The position numbers and the translations under genes are program-made. A model generated the notes under the pieces. That model did not search any database and was not told the DNA's origin. It worked only from the letters and a program-made list of their open reading frames with translations. From Alteromonadales bacterium alter-6D02 (GTDB taxonomy: Bacteria > Pseudomonadota > Gammaproteobacteria > Enterobacterales > Psychrobiaceae), in assembly GCA_002835545.1 (NCBI GenBank), contig PIZK01000021.1, positions 1 through 64,000 of the forward strand: a DNA stretch of 64,000 bases. The letters are read 5' to 3'. The stretch's first letter is position 1, and every line of letters begins with the position of its first letter. Below are positions 44,689 to 53,761 of this stretch, piece after piece.

Positions 44689-45342
44689 TTACTTAAGAAA
44701 GCCACTGCGTGCTAATAAATCCATACTGATATCTTTCTTTTGCTCAGATTGGTTCCCTAACATTAACCGTTCGAGGTAACGAGCAATTTGGTCAACTTCA
44801 AGATTAACTTTGCTGCCAACAACAAATTGACTAATAGTTGTTTCACCACTGGTATGTGGCACGATAGTTAAGCGAAAACTCGAGTCTTCAAGCCCATTGA
44901 CGGTTAAGCTAATACCGTCAACACTAATTGAGCCTTTGTAAGCAATATACTTCATTAATTCTTGTGGGGCGCTAATCCAATAATCAGTGCTACGGCCATT
45001 GGCTTGGATACGCTCAACAACGCCTACCCCATCAACATGCCCACTCACCATATGCCCGCCAAGACGTGTCGTTGGTGTTAGCGCTTTTTCTAAGTTAATC
45101 GACTGACCAACCTTGTAATGTGTAAAACCAGTGAGGCTAACGGTTTCATTAGATACATCAGCGCAAAAACTGTCTTTATTTAGCGTTACAACGGTTAAAC
45201 ACACCCCGTTACTGGCAATACTATCACCGAGTTTCACGTCACTAATATCTAAAGAGTTTGTTTGAATTTCAACATGGTAATCACCACCTTGCTGTTTGAG
45301 CTGGGTTAACGTACCAACCGCTTCTATAATTCCAGTAAACAT
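44689..45342 (-). CDS. ribE: Riboflavin synthase alpha chain
   Basis: RibE (RibC in E. coli) dismutates lumazine to riboflavin. The 217-residue protein starts MFTGIIEAVGTL and shows the internal duplication of two lumazine-binding barrels (GDSIASNGVCLTVV and YKGSISVDGISLTVNGL). GGHMVSGHVDGVG is present. It begins directly after the ribD stop codon (TAAATG). Confidence 0.95.
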   Translation of the reverse strand: MFTGIIEAVGTLTQLKQQGGDYHVEIQTNSLDISDVKLGDSIASNGVCLTVVTLNKDSFCADVSNETVSLTGFTHYKVGQSINLEKALTPTTRLGGHMVSGHVDGVGVVERIQANGRSTDYWISAPQELMKYIAYKGSISVDGISLTVNGLEDSSFRLTIVPHTSGETTISQFVVGSKVNLEVDQIARYLERLMLGNQSEQKKDISMDLLARSGFLK

Positions 45343-46473
45343 TTAACTTTGCTTCCTTTGTGGTGAGGCAATAACACGTATATCTTGCCCAACCATACGT
45401 AAATCTTTGATCGTTAAATCGACTAACTGTTCTATCCCCTGAACACTCGGCATCGAGAACAGCCCTTTATTATTTGAGCCCATCAACTTTGGCGCTTGAT
45501 AGATAATAATCTCATCGACTAAATTTGCTTCGAGCAAGCCACCAGATAATGTCTGCCCTGCTTCAACCCATACAAGGTTAATATCGCGTTTAGCTAACAC
45601 ACTCATCAGTTGTGTTAAATCTATAGCTCCCTGTCCTGGAATCACTAACTGCTCAACATGACTAGGCCACGATAAGGCATCCTGTGTTCGACGAACTAAT
45701 AAAATGGAAGACTCAATTGAAATCATTTTATGACTTGGTTTGACTCGATTTTTGCTGTCGAGAACAATTCGGATTGGCTGGCGTAATTGCTGCTCAGTAA
45801 TACTACTTTTGACTTTACCAAGTTCATCCCAACGTAAGTTGAGGCTTGGGTTGTCTGCTAAAACGGTGTTTGAACCGGTCAAAATAGCACAACTTTGTGC
45901 CCTAAATGCTTGTACATCCACACGTGAATCGGCACTGGTTATCCACTGACTCTGTCCATGACTCAACGCTGTGCATCCATCAAGCGTTGACCCTAGTTTA
46001 ACTTGAACAAATGGGCGTTTACGTTCCATTCTGCTCAAAAAGCCAGGGTTTAATGCGCGAGCCTGTGCCTCTAGCACATTAGATGTCACGCTAACGCCTG
46101 CGGCCTCAAGCATTTTAATGCCTCTGCCAGCTACTTGCGGGTTAGGGTCAACCATTGCAATCACAACTCTAGCAACACCCGCATCAATCAACCCTTGAGC
46201 ACAGGGTGGTGTTCGCCCAAAGTGGCTACATGGCTCTAATGTTACATAAGCTGTGGCTCCTTGAGCTAATTCACCGGCTTGCGCCAAAGCGTTAACCTCA
46301 GCATGGCCAAGTCCTGCTTTTTGATGGTAGCCTTGACCAACAACTTGGTTGTCATTGACGAGAACACAGCCAACATTTGGGTTAGGCGTTGTGGTATAAC
46401 GCCCAAGCTTTGCCAAGTTTATAGCTTGCTGCATAAATTCAATATCGACAACAGATGACCACTTAGAACTCAT
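45343..46473 (-). CDS. ribD: Bifunctional riboflavin deaminase/reductase RibD
   Basis: This 376-residue protein has an N-terminal cytidine-deaminase-like domain with zinc motif HAEVNAL and the PCSHFGRTPPC pair, then a reductase domain (VKLGSTLDGCTALSHGQSQWITSADSRVDVQAFRAQ). It performs the second and third steps of riboflavin synthesis. The N-terminus carries about ten extra residues compared with E. coli. It follows nrdR by 29 bases. Confidence 0.95.
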   Translation of the reverse strand: MSSKWSSVVDIEFMQQAINLAKLGRYTTTPNPNVGCVLVNDNQVVGQGYHQKAGLGHAEVNALAQAGELAQGATAYVTLEPCSHFGRTPPCAQGLIDAGVARVVIAMVDPNPQVAGRGIKMLEAAGVSVTSNVLEAQARALNPGFLSRMERKRPFVQVKLGSTLDGCTALSHGQSQWITSADSRVDVQAFRAQSCAILTGSNTVLADNPSLNLRWDELGKVKSSITEQQLRQPIRIVLDSKNRVKPSHKMISIESSILLVRRTQDALSWPSHVEQLVIPGQGAIDLTQLMSVLAKRDINLVWVEAGQTLSGGLLEANLVDEIIIYQAPKLMGSNNKGLFSMPSVQGIEQLVDLTIKDLRMVGQDIRVIASPQRKQS

Positions 46474-46502
46474 AAACCTTTCCTATTCACCAGCACTTCA
46501 AT

Positions 46503-46955
46503 CTAGTTATTGTCTAGTTTCGCAATCTCTTTGCCAAACTCTTCAACGTCTTCAAACGCACGATAGACGGACGCAAAACGGATGTAAGCTACTTTGTCTA
46601 AGCGTTTTAATTCATCCATCACTAAATTACCAACCAACGTCGATAATACTTCTCGCTCGCCAGTCGCTCTTAGCTTGGATTTGATTTGGTGTAATGAGTT
46701 CTCGATTTCATCGACTCCCACTGGGCGACGCTCTAATGCACGAGCCATACCGCTTCGTAACTTTTCATCATCAAAAGGTTCACGTGAGCCAGTTGTTTTT
46801 ATTATTTTTGGCATCACCAATTCAGCCTGCTCGAACGTAGTAAAACGTTCCAGACACTGTAAACACTGGCGTCGTCTTCTTACCTGATGCCCATCCGATA
46901 CAAGCCTTGAATCAATTACTTTCGTTTCACAAGTACGACAAAAAGGACAGTGCAT
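46503..46955 (-). CDS. nrdR: Transcriptional repressor NrdR
   Basis: NrdR represses ribonucleotide reductase genes when dATP is high. The 150-residue protein has an N-terminal zinc ribbon (CPFC ... CLQC) and an ATP-cone domain ([36 protein letters not shown]). It heads the rib gene group, as in most gammaproteobacteria. No NrdR box was recognised in this window. Confidence 0.96.
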   Translation of the reverse strand: MHCPFCRTCETKVIDSRLVSDGHQVRRRRQCLQCLERFTTFEQAELVMPKIIKTTGSREPFDDEKLRSGMARALERRPVGVDEIENSLHQIKSKLRATGEREVLSTLVGNLVMDELKRLDKVAYIRFASVYRAFEDVEEFGKEIAKLDNN

Positions 46956-47108
46956 AAATCACCTTTAAACTTAAATTAATCACCTAAATAGCCCGTTTAA
47001 TTTACTTATTAACGCGCAAAGCCACTTAGGTAATTAAACTAATTTATCAGCCACTACTTTCAAAGCAACCCAATTAGGCTAATAGTATTAGATAGAGGCA
47101 TCAAGCAT

Positions 47109-47130
47109 AAAAAAGGCCGCAAAGGCGGCC
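47109..47130 (-). terminator. Terminator of glyA
   Basis: On the minus strand GGCCGC-CTTT-GCGGCC is followed by six T residues. It lies 26 bases after the glyA stop codon, so nrdR and the rib genes have their own promoter within 46956-47108. Confidence 0.9.
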
Positions 47131-47156
47131 ATTATATCTGGAATTAATGCAAATGA

Positions 47157-48407
47157 TTAGCCATATACAGGTAATCGAGCACAAATTTCTAGTACATTTT
47201 GCTTAACACGTGCAATCGTTGCTTCATCATTGATATCGTCAAGCACGTCACAGATCCAGCCAGTTAGGGCTTTAGTGTCAGCAACAGTGAAACCACGGCG
47301 CGTAATTGCAGGTGTACCTAAACGTAGACCAGAAGTTACAAACGGAGAACGAGGATCGTTTGGTACTGAGTTTTTGTTTACTGTGATGAAGGCGCGGCCT
47401 AAAGCAGCGTCAGCATCTTTACCTGTGATGTCTTTATCGATTAGGTCAAGTAACAACAAATGGTTAGACGTACCGTTAGAAACAACTTTATAACCGCGTT
47501 CTTGTAATACTTCAACCATTGCATTAGCGTTATCTAACACACCCTGTTGGTATGCTTTAAACTCTGGTTGTAATGCTTCTTTAAATGCTACCGCTTTTGC
47601 CGCGATAACGTGCATTAATGGACCACCTTGGCCACCAGGGAAAACAGCAGAGTTCAATTTCTTTTGAACCGCTTCATTTTCACGCGCAAGGATTAAACCA
47701 CCACGAGGACCAGCAAGTGTTTTATGTGTTGTTGTAGTTACAACATCAGCTACTGGCACTGGGTTAGGGTAAAGACCCGCAGCTACTAGACCAGCGATGT
47801 GAGCCATATCTACGAATAAGTAAGCACCTACTTTGTCAGCGATATCGCGGAAACGTTGCCAATCAACGACACCAGAGAATGCAGAGAATCCAGCAATAAT
47901 CATTTTTGGTTTGTGCTCTAAAGCCAACTCTTCAACTTCAGCGTAGTTAATATCACCCGCTTCATCTAAGCCATATTGCTTAGCGTTGTATAGTTTACCT
48001 GAGAAGCTTACGTGTGAACCGTGAGTTAAGTGACCACCGTGTGCTAGGCTCATGCCTAATACCGTGTCGCCATGCTCTAATAAAGCTAAGAATACCGCTG
48101 AGTTAGCTTGTGAACCTGAGTGAGGTTGAACGTTAGCGTAATCAGCACCAAATAATTCTTTTGCGCGATCAATTGCTAATGTTTCAGCTTTATCAACGTA
48201 CTCACAACCACCGTAGTAACGTTTACCTGGGTAGCCTTCAGCGTATTTATTGGTTAACTGAGAGCCTTGAGCTTCAAAAACACGCGGGCTAGCATAGTTT
48301 TCAGAAGCAATAAGCTCAATGTGCTCTTCTTGACGGGTCGTTTCTTGGTTAATTGCTTCAAACAATTCTGGATCGAAATCGGCAATGTTCATATCACGTT
48401 TAAGCAT
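47157..48407 (-). CDS. glyA: Serine hydroxymethyltransferase
   Basis: GlyA converts serine and tetrahydrofolate to glycine and methylene-tetrahydrofolate with PLP. The 416-residue protein has [15 protein letters not shown], the PLP lysine in [16 protein letters not shown] and [14 protein letters not shown]. The frame reaches GTG 48419, but [12 protein letters not shown] matches E. coli and ATG 48407 has GGAG eight bases upstream. A likely promoter is TTGATA (48499-48504), 17 bases, TAGGAT (48476-48481). Confidence 0.97.
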   Translation of the reverse strand: MLKRDMNIADFDPELFEAINQETTRQEEHIELIASENYASPRVFEAQGSQLTNKYAEGYPGKRYYGGCEYVDKAETLAIDRAKELFGADYANVQPHSGSQANSAVFLALLEHGDTVLGMSLAHGGHLTHGSHVSFSGKLYNAKQYGLDEAGDINYAEVEELALEHKPKMIIAGFSAFSGVVDWQRFRDIADKVGAYLFVDMAHIAGLVAAGLYPNPVPVADVVTTTTHKTLAGPRGGLILARENEAVQKKLNSAVFPGGQGGPLMHVIAAKAVAFKEALQPEFKAYQQGVLDNANAMVEVLQERGYKVVSNGTSNHLLLLDLIDKDITGKDADAALGRAFITVNKNSVPNDPRSPFVTSGLRLGTPAITRRGFTVADTKALTGWICDVLDDINDEATIARVKQNVLEICARLPVYG

Positions 48408-48933
48408 TATAGGCTCCACTGATAGCGTTAATAAATTAAAAAAATTTCGGGTATTCTACATGTCTAGACGGCTAAATCCTAGCCATATCTGTGACTTTTA
48501 TCAAACTTTTGTTGCCTTACAACGAGTCCATTTTTCCTGATACCACTTTTGTTATCTTGAACAATAAAAAGTGCATAATGCAATCAATGATTCGTTCTTG
48601 TAATAGTCAGTATCCCCAGAATGAAAGCTTATAAGATAAAGCTGTAAAGTGCTGAATTAATTGTTTCTTGTTTGTGGGGCAATACACCCCCTCCCTGATA
48701 GCCCCCTCTTTAATTAAAGTCAGCTCAATTTATAACTCAACACCTAACCCTCCGTATTTTTAACACTAGATGGGTATTTTGAAAACAGCGCACACAAAAT
48801 TATGTTAAACCGCTCTGGGAACACTTACTTTATACTCAATTGTTGGATAGTATATAAACAATAATTTAACAACAATAAGAAATTTAAACGTCTCAAGTAC
48901 GGTCATTATTGATAGAGATATGAACTGAACAAA
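48408..48933. other. Intergenic region between glyA and the diguanylate cyclase
   Basis: This region contains the glyA promoter candidate at 48476-48504 (minus strand) and presumably promoters for the diguanylate cyclase unit on the plus strand. An imperfect inverted repeat CACTTTT...AAAAGTG (48545-48574) has no T run. No tRNA or open frame with a convincing ribosome site was found before 48934. Confidence 0.35.
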
Positions 48934-48987
48934 ATGAAAGCTGTGAAGCAATTATATAGCCTCATGACTAGCCATAAGGAGAGATAA
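48934..48987 (+). CDS. Possible leader minigene 1 (17 codons)
   Basis: ATG at 48934 opens MKAVKQLYSLMTSHKER and stops at TAA 48985-48987. The stop overlaps the ATG of a second minigene (TAATG). The ribosome site is weak. No homology is expected at this size; it is reported because of the overlapping chain leading into the diguanylate cyclase. Confidence 0.3.
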   Translation: MKAVKQLYSLMTSHKER

Positions 48988-49016
48988 TGTTAACTAGTAA
49001 ATTGAGGGCACTATGA
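48987..49016 (+). CDS. Possible leader minigene 2 (9 codons)
   Basis: ATG 48987 follows a strong AAGGAGA and encodes MLTSKLRAL. Its TGA stop overlaps the ATG of the diguanylate cyclase gene (ATGA at 49013-49016). It could couple translation of the cyclase to that of the minigene. Confidence 0.4.
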   Translation: MLTSKLRAL

Positions 49017-50305
49017 CGCCTATTGAGCTACTTGAACTATTAAACAGTCAACCTGATGGAATAGCAAAGCTTTCACCAATTGATGGGCGATACCTATTTG
49101 CCAATGATCGAGAGTTAATCTATCGCGACATTTCACGTGATGAGTTAAGGTCGGTATCTATATTTAACTTCTTTACAGCTGATGAAAACGCAGAACTCAA
49201 GCAACTCTTTTTGACTTGTGTTAACACCCCTGACACAGCCCCTATTTTCTTTACCTACCAAAGCGGAGCACTGCTATTTGAGATGACACTGGTGAAAACT
49301 AAAGATAATTGCATCGCCAGCACCTTAAAGGATATCACCAAACAGCATAGTCTTGAGCAATTACAGAAAGAGCAACAAGAAAGCATTAAATGTCTCAATG
49401 ACGCAGTGACTAGCGCCAACGTTGGATGTTGGGATTTTTATCCAAAGCAAGAGAGGATTCTAGCTAATAAGACCTGGGTCACTCAAAAAGGCTACAAGGA
49501 TTCAGACTATAGGGTAGATACTAAAGACTTTTCAGAGGTCAGTGGTGGCCTATCCAAATGGGCTTCGATTGTTCACCCCGATGACTTAGAAAAAACATCA
49601 GCATTAATTACCCAACACCTAAATGGCGAAACCCCAGTCTATGACGCTATTTTCCGTATGAAATTTGGTGATGGTCAGTGGCACTGGATTCATGACATAG
49701 GAAAAGTAACCTCCCGTGATAGTAAAGGGAGTGCATTGCGAATGAATGGTGTACATATTGACATTACCAGCTCAAAGAAACTAGAACTTGAAATAGAACG
49801 AATTTCATCAACAGATACATTAACGGGTATTTTAAACCGTCGTAATTTTGAATCTATATTTAAGTCAGCAATTAACGCATCTAGGCAACATCAGACCTTA
49901 ATTTGCTTCCTTATTATTGATATCGACCTATTTAAAGAATTCAACGATACTTATGGCCACCAAGAAGGTGATCGTATTCTTGAAAGCGTTGGTGCAGCAC
50001 TTAATAGCTCGCTATCCCGTCACGGCGATTACTGCTTTAGATTAGGTGGAGAAGAGTTTGGAGTTATTTTTAACGCTGATACTCATCAAAGTGCGATAAG
50101 TTTCTCCGAGAAAATAAAGTCTAATATAGAAAGAGTTAACCTCACTCATCAAACAAATGGTTCCGACCGTTTTATCACAGTTTCTATGGGCTTACAGTGT
50201 AAAGGGCACAAAGAAAAAACAACCTCGGTAAAAGAGATGTATAGGCAAGCCGATGAGTTACTATATCAAGCTAAAAGAAATGGGCGAAATCAAATCTGCT
50301 ATTAA
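49013..50305 (+). CDS. PAS-sensing diguanylate cyclase
   Basis: This 430-residue protein has two PAS-like domains (about 1-115 and 125-255; the second ends with the PAC-type GDGQWHWIHDIGKVTSRDSKG...MNGVHIDITSSK) and a C-terminal GGDEF domain. The active site is GGEEF (345-349), with an intact RxxD inhibitory site (RHGD, 336-339), so it should make c-di-GMP and be feedback-inhibited. No membrane segment is visible, so it is cytosolic. ATG 49013 follows GAGGG. The signal sensed by the PAS domains is unknown. Three PilZ genes lie within 9 kb downstream. Confidence 0.9.
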   Translation: MTPIELLELLNSQPDGIAKLSPIDGRYLFANDRELIYRDISRDELRSVSIFNFFTADENAELKQLFLTCVNTPDTAPIFFTYQSGALLFEMTLVKTKDNCIASTLKDITKQHSLEQLQKEQQESIKCLNDAVTSANVGCWDFYPKQERILANKTWVTQKGYKDSDYRVDTKDFSEVSGGLSKWASIVHPDDLEKTSALITQHLNGETPVYDAIFRMKFGDGQWHWIHDIGKVTSRDSKGSALRMNGVHIDITSSKKLELEIERISSTDTLTGILNRRNFESIFKSAINASRQHQTLICFLIIDIDLFKEFNDTYGHQEGDRILESVGAALNSSLSRHGDYCFRLGGEEFGVIFNADTHQSAISFSEKIKSNIERVNLTHQTNGSDRFITVSMGLQCKGHKEKTTSVKEMYRQADELLYQAKRNGRNQICY

Positions 50306-50444
50306 GGGCACTTTTACTTAACAACATTAAGGGAATTGCTTCTTGCCCTTACCAAGAGCTATTGCATGTTAGCCATATCGCCATTGCGTTTTTTTGTTTA
50401 CACTATGGGCATAATTATCAGCTCATTAATTTTAGGATTATCCA

Positions 50445-52109
50445 ATGGCTCAATTTATTTATTCAATGAACCGTGTTGGCAAAGTGGTACCGCCAAAGCG
50501 TCATATTCTTAAAGATATCTCTCTTAGTTTCTTCCCTGGTGCAAAAATCGGTGTGCTTGGTTTAAATGGTGCAGGTAAATCAACTCTGCTAAAAATCATG
50601 GCTGGTCTTGATACCGATATCGAAGGTGAAGCACGCCCATTAGCCGATATTCGCATCGGTTACCTGCCTCAAGAACCTATTCTTGATAATGAAAAAACCG
50701 TTAAAGAATCAGTAGAAGAAGCGTTTGCTGAAGTGAAAAACGCCCTAACCCGTCTTGATCAGGTTTATGCAGAATACGCAGAAGAAGGAGCTGACTTTGA
50801 TGCCCTTGCTAAAGAGCAAGGAGAGTTAGAAGCATTAATCCAAGCGCAAGAAGGTCATAACTTAGACCATGCTTTAGAGCGTGCTGCTGACGCACTTCGC
50901 CTGCCAGCGTGGGATGCAAAAATTGGTGTTCTTTCTGGTGGTGAGCGCCGCCGTGTTGCGTTGTGTCGCCTCTTACTAGAAAAACCTGACATGCTGTTAC
51001 TTGATGAACCAACCAACCACCTTGATGCAGAGTCAGTGGCTTGGTTAGAGCGCTTCTTACATGATTATACGGGTACTGTTGTGGCAATTACCCATGACCG
51101 TTATTTCTTAGATAATGTTGCAGGCTGGATCTTAGAGCTTGACCGTGGCCAAGGTATTCCTTGGGAAGGTAACTACTCAAGCTGGCTAGAACAAAAAGAT
51201 GCCCGCTTATCACAAGAAAAATCACAAGAAAAAGCACGTCAACGCTCAATAGCCAAAGAGTTAGAGTGGGTACGTACTAACCCTAAAGGCCGTCAAGCGA
51301 AGAGTAAAGCGCGTATGGCTCGCTTTGAGGAGCTTAACACCAACGATTACCAAAAGCGTAATGAAACAAACGAGCTATTTATTCCACCGGGGCCACGCCT
51401 AGGTGATAAAGTGCTTGATGTGACTAACCTGAAAAAGTCATTTGATGGTCGTGTATTAATCGACGACTTAAGCTTTAGCATTCCAAAAGGCGCTATTGTT
51501 GGGATCATCGGTGCCAATGGTGCAGGTAAGTCGACTTTATTTAAAATGATTACGGGTGCAGAGCAACCTGATTCAGGTGAAATCACTCTTGGTGAAAGCG
51601 TAGTTTGCGCAAGTGTTGATCAGTTCCGTGATGATATGAATGAAAACAACACTGTTTTCCAAGAAATCGCCGAAGATCAAGACATCTTAACCGTTGGTAA
51701 TGTCCAAATCCCATCACGTGCTTATGTGGGCCGCTTTAACTTCAAAGGCAGCGATCAGCAAAAACGTATTGGTGAGCTGTCTGGTGGTGAGCGTAACCGT
51801 GTTCATTTAGCTAAGCTCTTAAAAGCGGGCGGTAATATGATCCTGCTTGATGAGCCAACCAATGATTTAGACGTTGAAACACTGCGTGCATTAGAAGATG
51901 CCTTATTAGAGTTCCCTGGCTGTGCCATGGTTATCTCGCATGACCGTTGGTTCTTAGACCGTATCGCGACTCACATCTTAGATTACCGTGATGAAGGTCA
52001 AATCAACTTCTTCGAAGGCGCATACACCGATTATGAGAAATGGTTAAAAGAAACCATCGGTGAAGCAGCAGCTAACCCTCACCGTATTAAATACAAGCGT
52101 ATTTCTTAA
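50445..52109 (+). CDS. ettA: Energy-dependent translational throttle protein EttA (ABC-F)
   Basis: EttA binds the ribosomal E site and gates the first peptide bond according to ADP/ATP ratio. The 554-residue protein has two ABC domains (GLNGAGKST and GANGAGKST; signatures LSGGERRR and LSGGERNR) joined by an ABC-F linker rich in charged residues, with the arm that binds L1. Length and the N-terminal AQFIYSMNRVGKVVPPKR match E. coli EttA (555). Confidence 0.96.
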   Translation: MAQFIYSMNRVGKVVPPKRHILKDISLSFFPGAKIGVLGLNGAGKSTLLKIMAGLDTDIEGEARPLADIRIGYLPQEPILDNEKTVKESVEEAFAEVKNALTRLDQVYAEYAEEGADFDALAKEQGELEALIQAQEGHNLDHALERAADALRLPAWDAKIGVLSGGERRRVALCRLLLEKPDMLLLDEPTNHLDAESVAWLERFLHDYTGTVVAITHDRYFLDNVAGWILELDRGQGIPWEGNYSSWLEQKDARLSQEKSQEKARQRSIAKELEWVRTNPKGRQAKSKARMARFEELNTNDYQKRNETNELFIPPGPRLGDKVLDVTNLKKSFDGRVLIDDLSFSIPKGAIVGIIGANGAGKSTLFKMITGAEQPDSGEITLGESVVCASVDQFRDDMNENNTVFQEIAEDQDILTVGNVQIPSRAYVGRFNFKGSDQQKRIGELSGGERNRVHLAKLLKAGGNMILLDEPTNDLDVETLRALEDALLEFPGCAMVISHDRWFLDRIATHILDYRDEGQINFFEGAYTDYEKWLKETIGEAAANPHRIKYKRIS

Positions 52110-52133
52110 TACACTCTTAGATTGACCGTATAT

Positions 52134-52173
52134 AAAAGGCCCCGTTTTATCTAAATAAAACGGGGCCTTTTTA
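52134..52173 (+). terminator. Terminator of ettA
   Basis: Seventeen-base arms, AAAAGGCCCCGTTTTAT and ATAAAACGGGGCCTTTT, enclose CTAA, followed by TTATTT. It lies 25 bases after the ettA stop. Confidence 0.92.
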
Positions 52174-52346
52174 TTTAACTAATTAAAAATTTCAGTACAA
52201 GTTAAACGCCAGAGCACTATAGTTTGTATTTCATCGCGAGATTAGTTGATAGTATTTTTAGCGTTGTAAGCTCTCTAAGTAGTGTAGACACTTTATTCTT
52301 GTCCATTATCACAACCTGCAATTTATGCGTGCTAAAAAGAGCACAA

Positions 52347-52396
52347 CTTAACTTAACTTAACTTAACTTAACTTAACTTAACTTAACTTAACTTAA
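52347..52396. repeat. Tandem pentanucleotide repeat (CTTAA)x10
   Basis: Ten exact copies of CTTAA fill 50 bases with no interruption. The repeat lies about 240 bases upstream of the PilZ gene start. Slippage at such a tract would change spacing by five bases per copy. Confidence 0.97.
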
Positions 52397-52438
52397 TTAT
52401 TACCCTCTAACTCAATGATAAAATAAATTTAATACCAG

Positions 52439-52458
52439 GGTAATTTGGCTATTATAAA
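52439..52458 (+). promoter_or_regulatory. Promoter-like motif shared with the second PilZ gene, copy 1
   Basis: GGTAATTTGGCTATTATAAA is identical at 17 of 20 positions to 53360-53379. It contains a -10-like TATTAT. It lies about 180 bases before the PilZ start at 52637. Confidence 0.4.
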
Positions 52459-52636
52459 AAATACTTATTCATCCCTTTGTCTGATTATTTGATAAAAACC
52501 TTGAATCAATGAATATTTTTCTTTTCTTGAATTGATTTACGTCAGGTTTAGTCTAAATTACAAACTACAACACCAACTTTAGCTATCGCTAATGTTACAA
52601 TCCTCTTTACCTTAAATTATTATTAATAGGGCTATT

Positions 52637-53281
52637 GTGAATATCGATGAATTAGGTGACTTGGTTGGAACCAGTGTTTTACTTAGAACCACTATATCTC
52701 AAAGAAAATATAGGGCTAACTTTATAGGCTATAAAAAAGATAAAAGTATCATTTTGACTAAGCCCAGTTCTCACTGTGGTGGGGAAGAAAATAGCTTACT
52801 TGCTGGCGAAGAAGTGATTGTTCACTTTTTATCGAACGCTAAAGCTTGCGCCTTTAAGGCTGGTGTTATGCATATTGCTTCTGCTCCATATCCTTATATA
52901 CATTTAACCTACCCTCGCCATATTCAATTTGAACAATTCCGTCATTATAATCGTATTAAGATAAAAGACGCCTCCGCCACATTATTAATTCCAGAGAATG
53001 AACCTATGGAAGTCTCTGTCATTGACATGAGTATGGGTGGACTCCAACTAGAATGTTGCTCATCATGCCTTGATGATGGCGCGCATATCAATATTGAGTT
53101 CGCTTTACCTGAAGAGTTAGATATTGAGCCGGTTGTTTTACCCGTTACCGTGCAAAACCATCACCATGGTCAAGGTGGCATCGAGCTTTATGGGTTAAAA
53201 TTCGATCCTCTTAAGCCAGATAAAACGGCAAGATTACAACAGCTTTTAGGGTACTTTGTCTCCCTACCAGCCGAGAACTAA
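52637..53281 (+). CDS. PilZ domain c-di-GMP receptor with YcgR-like N-terminal domain
   Basis: This 214-residue protein has an N-terminal barrel similar to the YcgR flagellar-brake domain (VGTSVLLRTTISQRKYRANFIGY) and a C-terminal PilZ domain. Both c-di-GMP motifs are present: RHYNR (RxxxR) near residue 101 and DMSMGG (D/NxSxxG) near 136. It should bind c-di-GMP and modulate motility or surface behaviour; no flagellar gene is nearby, so the target is unknown. The start is GTG at 52637, after TAGGG. Preceded by the CTTAA repeat region. Confidence 0.85.
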   Translation: MNIDELGDLVGTSVLLRTTISQRKYRANFIGYKKDKSIILTKPSSHCGGEENSLLAGEEVIVHFLSNAKACAFKAGVMHIASAPYPYIHLTYPRHIQFEQFRHYNRIKIKDASATLLIPENEPMEVSVIDMSMGGLQLECCSSCLDDGAHINIEFALPEELDIEPVVLPVTVQNHHHGQGGIELYGLKFDPLKPDKTARLQQLLGYFVSLPAEN

Positions 53282-53359
53282 TCTTGTTTATCAGCAAATA
53301 TACAATGCTCTGGCATCCTTTAACGTGGAAAATTAAGTTGTAATTCAGGTTAATAATAC

Positions 53360-53379
53360 GGTAATTTGACTATACTAAA
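53360..53379 (+). promoter_or_regulatory. Promoter-like motif before the second PilZ gene, copy 2
   Basis: GGTAATTTGACTATACTAAA contains a -10-like TATACT (53371-53376) and shares 17 of 20 bases with 52439-52458. The start codon at 53405 is 25 bases downstream, so the mRNA would have a leader of about 22 bases. Confidence 0.45.
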
Positions 53380-53404
53380 GAGAGCGTTAAAAACTAAAGA
53401 GAGA

Positions 53405-53761
53405 ATGATGGAAGATAAAAGACTTTTTCAGCGGGTATTATTTAGCCATGACGCAAAATTAATCATCGCTGAGCAGCAATGGTCAACACAAATCCTCGAC
53501 TTATCACTGCATGGTTTCTTGTGTACTGAACCAAGCCTTTTTCCCGCGGACACAGGAGATCATGTTCAGTTAGAGTTAAAATTAGGCGACGAGCACATTA
53601 TTAAAATGAATGCCATCATTGCTCATGTCGACAAACACATGCTTGGCATGAAATGTCATCACATTGACCTTGATAGCATTGCTGAATTAAAACGCTTAAT
53701 GCAGTTAAATATTGCTAACGAAGAATTACTAAATCGAGATATAACACAACTGGCTCGCTAA
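53405..53761 (+). CDS. Single-domain PilZ protein
   Basis: This protein of about 118 residues is essentially one PilZ domain. The N-terminal MEDKRLFQRVLFSHDA holds the Arg residues expected to bind c-di-GMP, and DLSLHG is the second motif. The open frame reaches 53366 but lacks a ribosome site there. ATG 53405 follows AAAGAGAG, so I use it (53408 is an adjacent alternative). Its stop overlaps the convergent radA stop region by four bases. Partner proteins are unknown. Confidence 0.82.
   Translation: MMEDKRLFQRVLFSHDAKLIIAEQQWSTQILDLSLHGFLCTEPSLFPADTGDHVQLELKLGDEHIIKMNAIIAHVDKHMLGMKCHHIDLDSIAELKRLMQLNIANEELLNRDITQLAR

Larger units (their letters stand above)
52174..52636. other. Intergenic region upstream of the first PilZ gene
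   Basis: This 463-base stretch carries the ten-copy CTTAA repeat at 52347-52396 and a promoter-like motif at 52439-52458. TACCCT (52401-52406) and AGGGTA (52437-52442) form an inverted repeat between them. I see no open frame with a ribosome site and no RNA gene I can name. Confidence 0.35.

Noticed and set aside
52347-52396. CRISPR-like or telomere-like array
   Set aside because: It is a simple five-base tandem repeat with no spacers and no cas genes.
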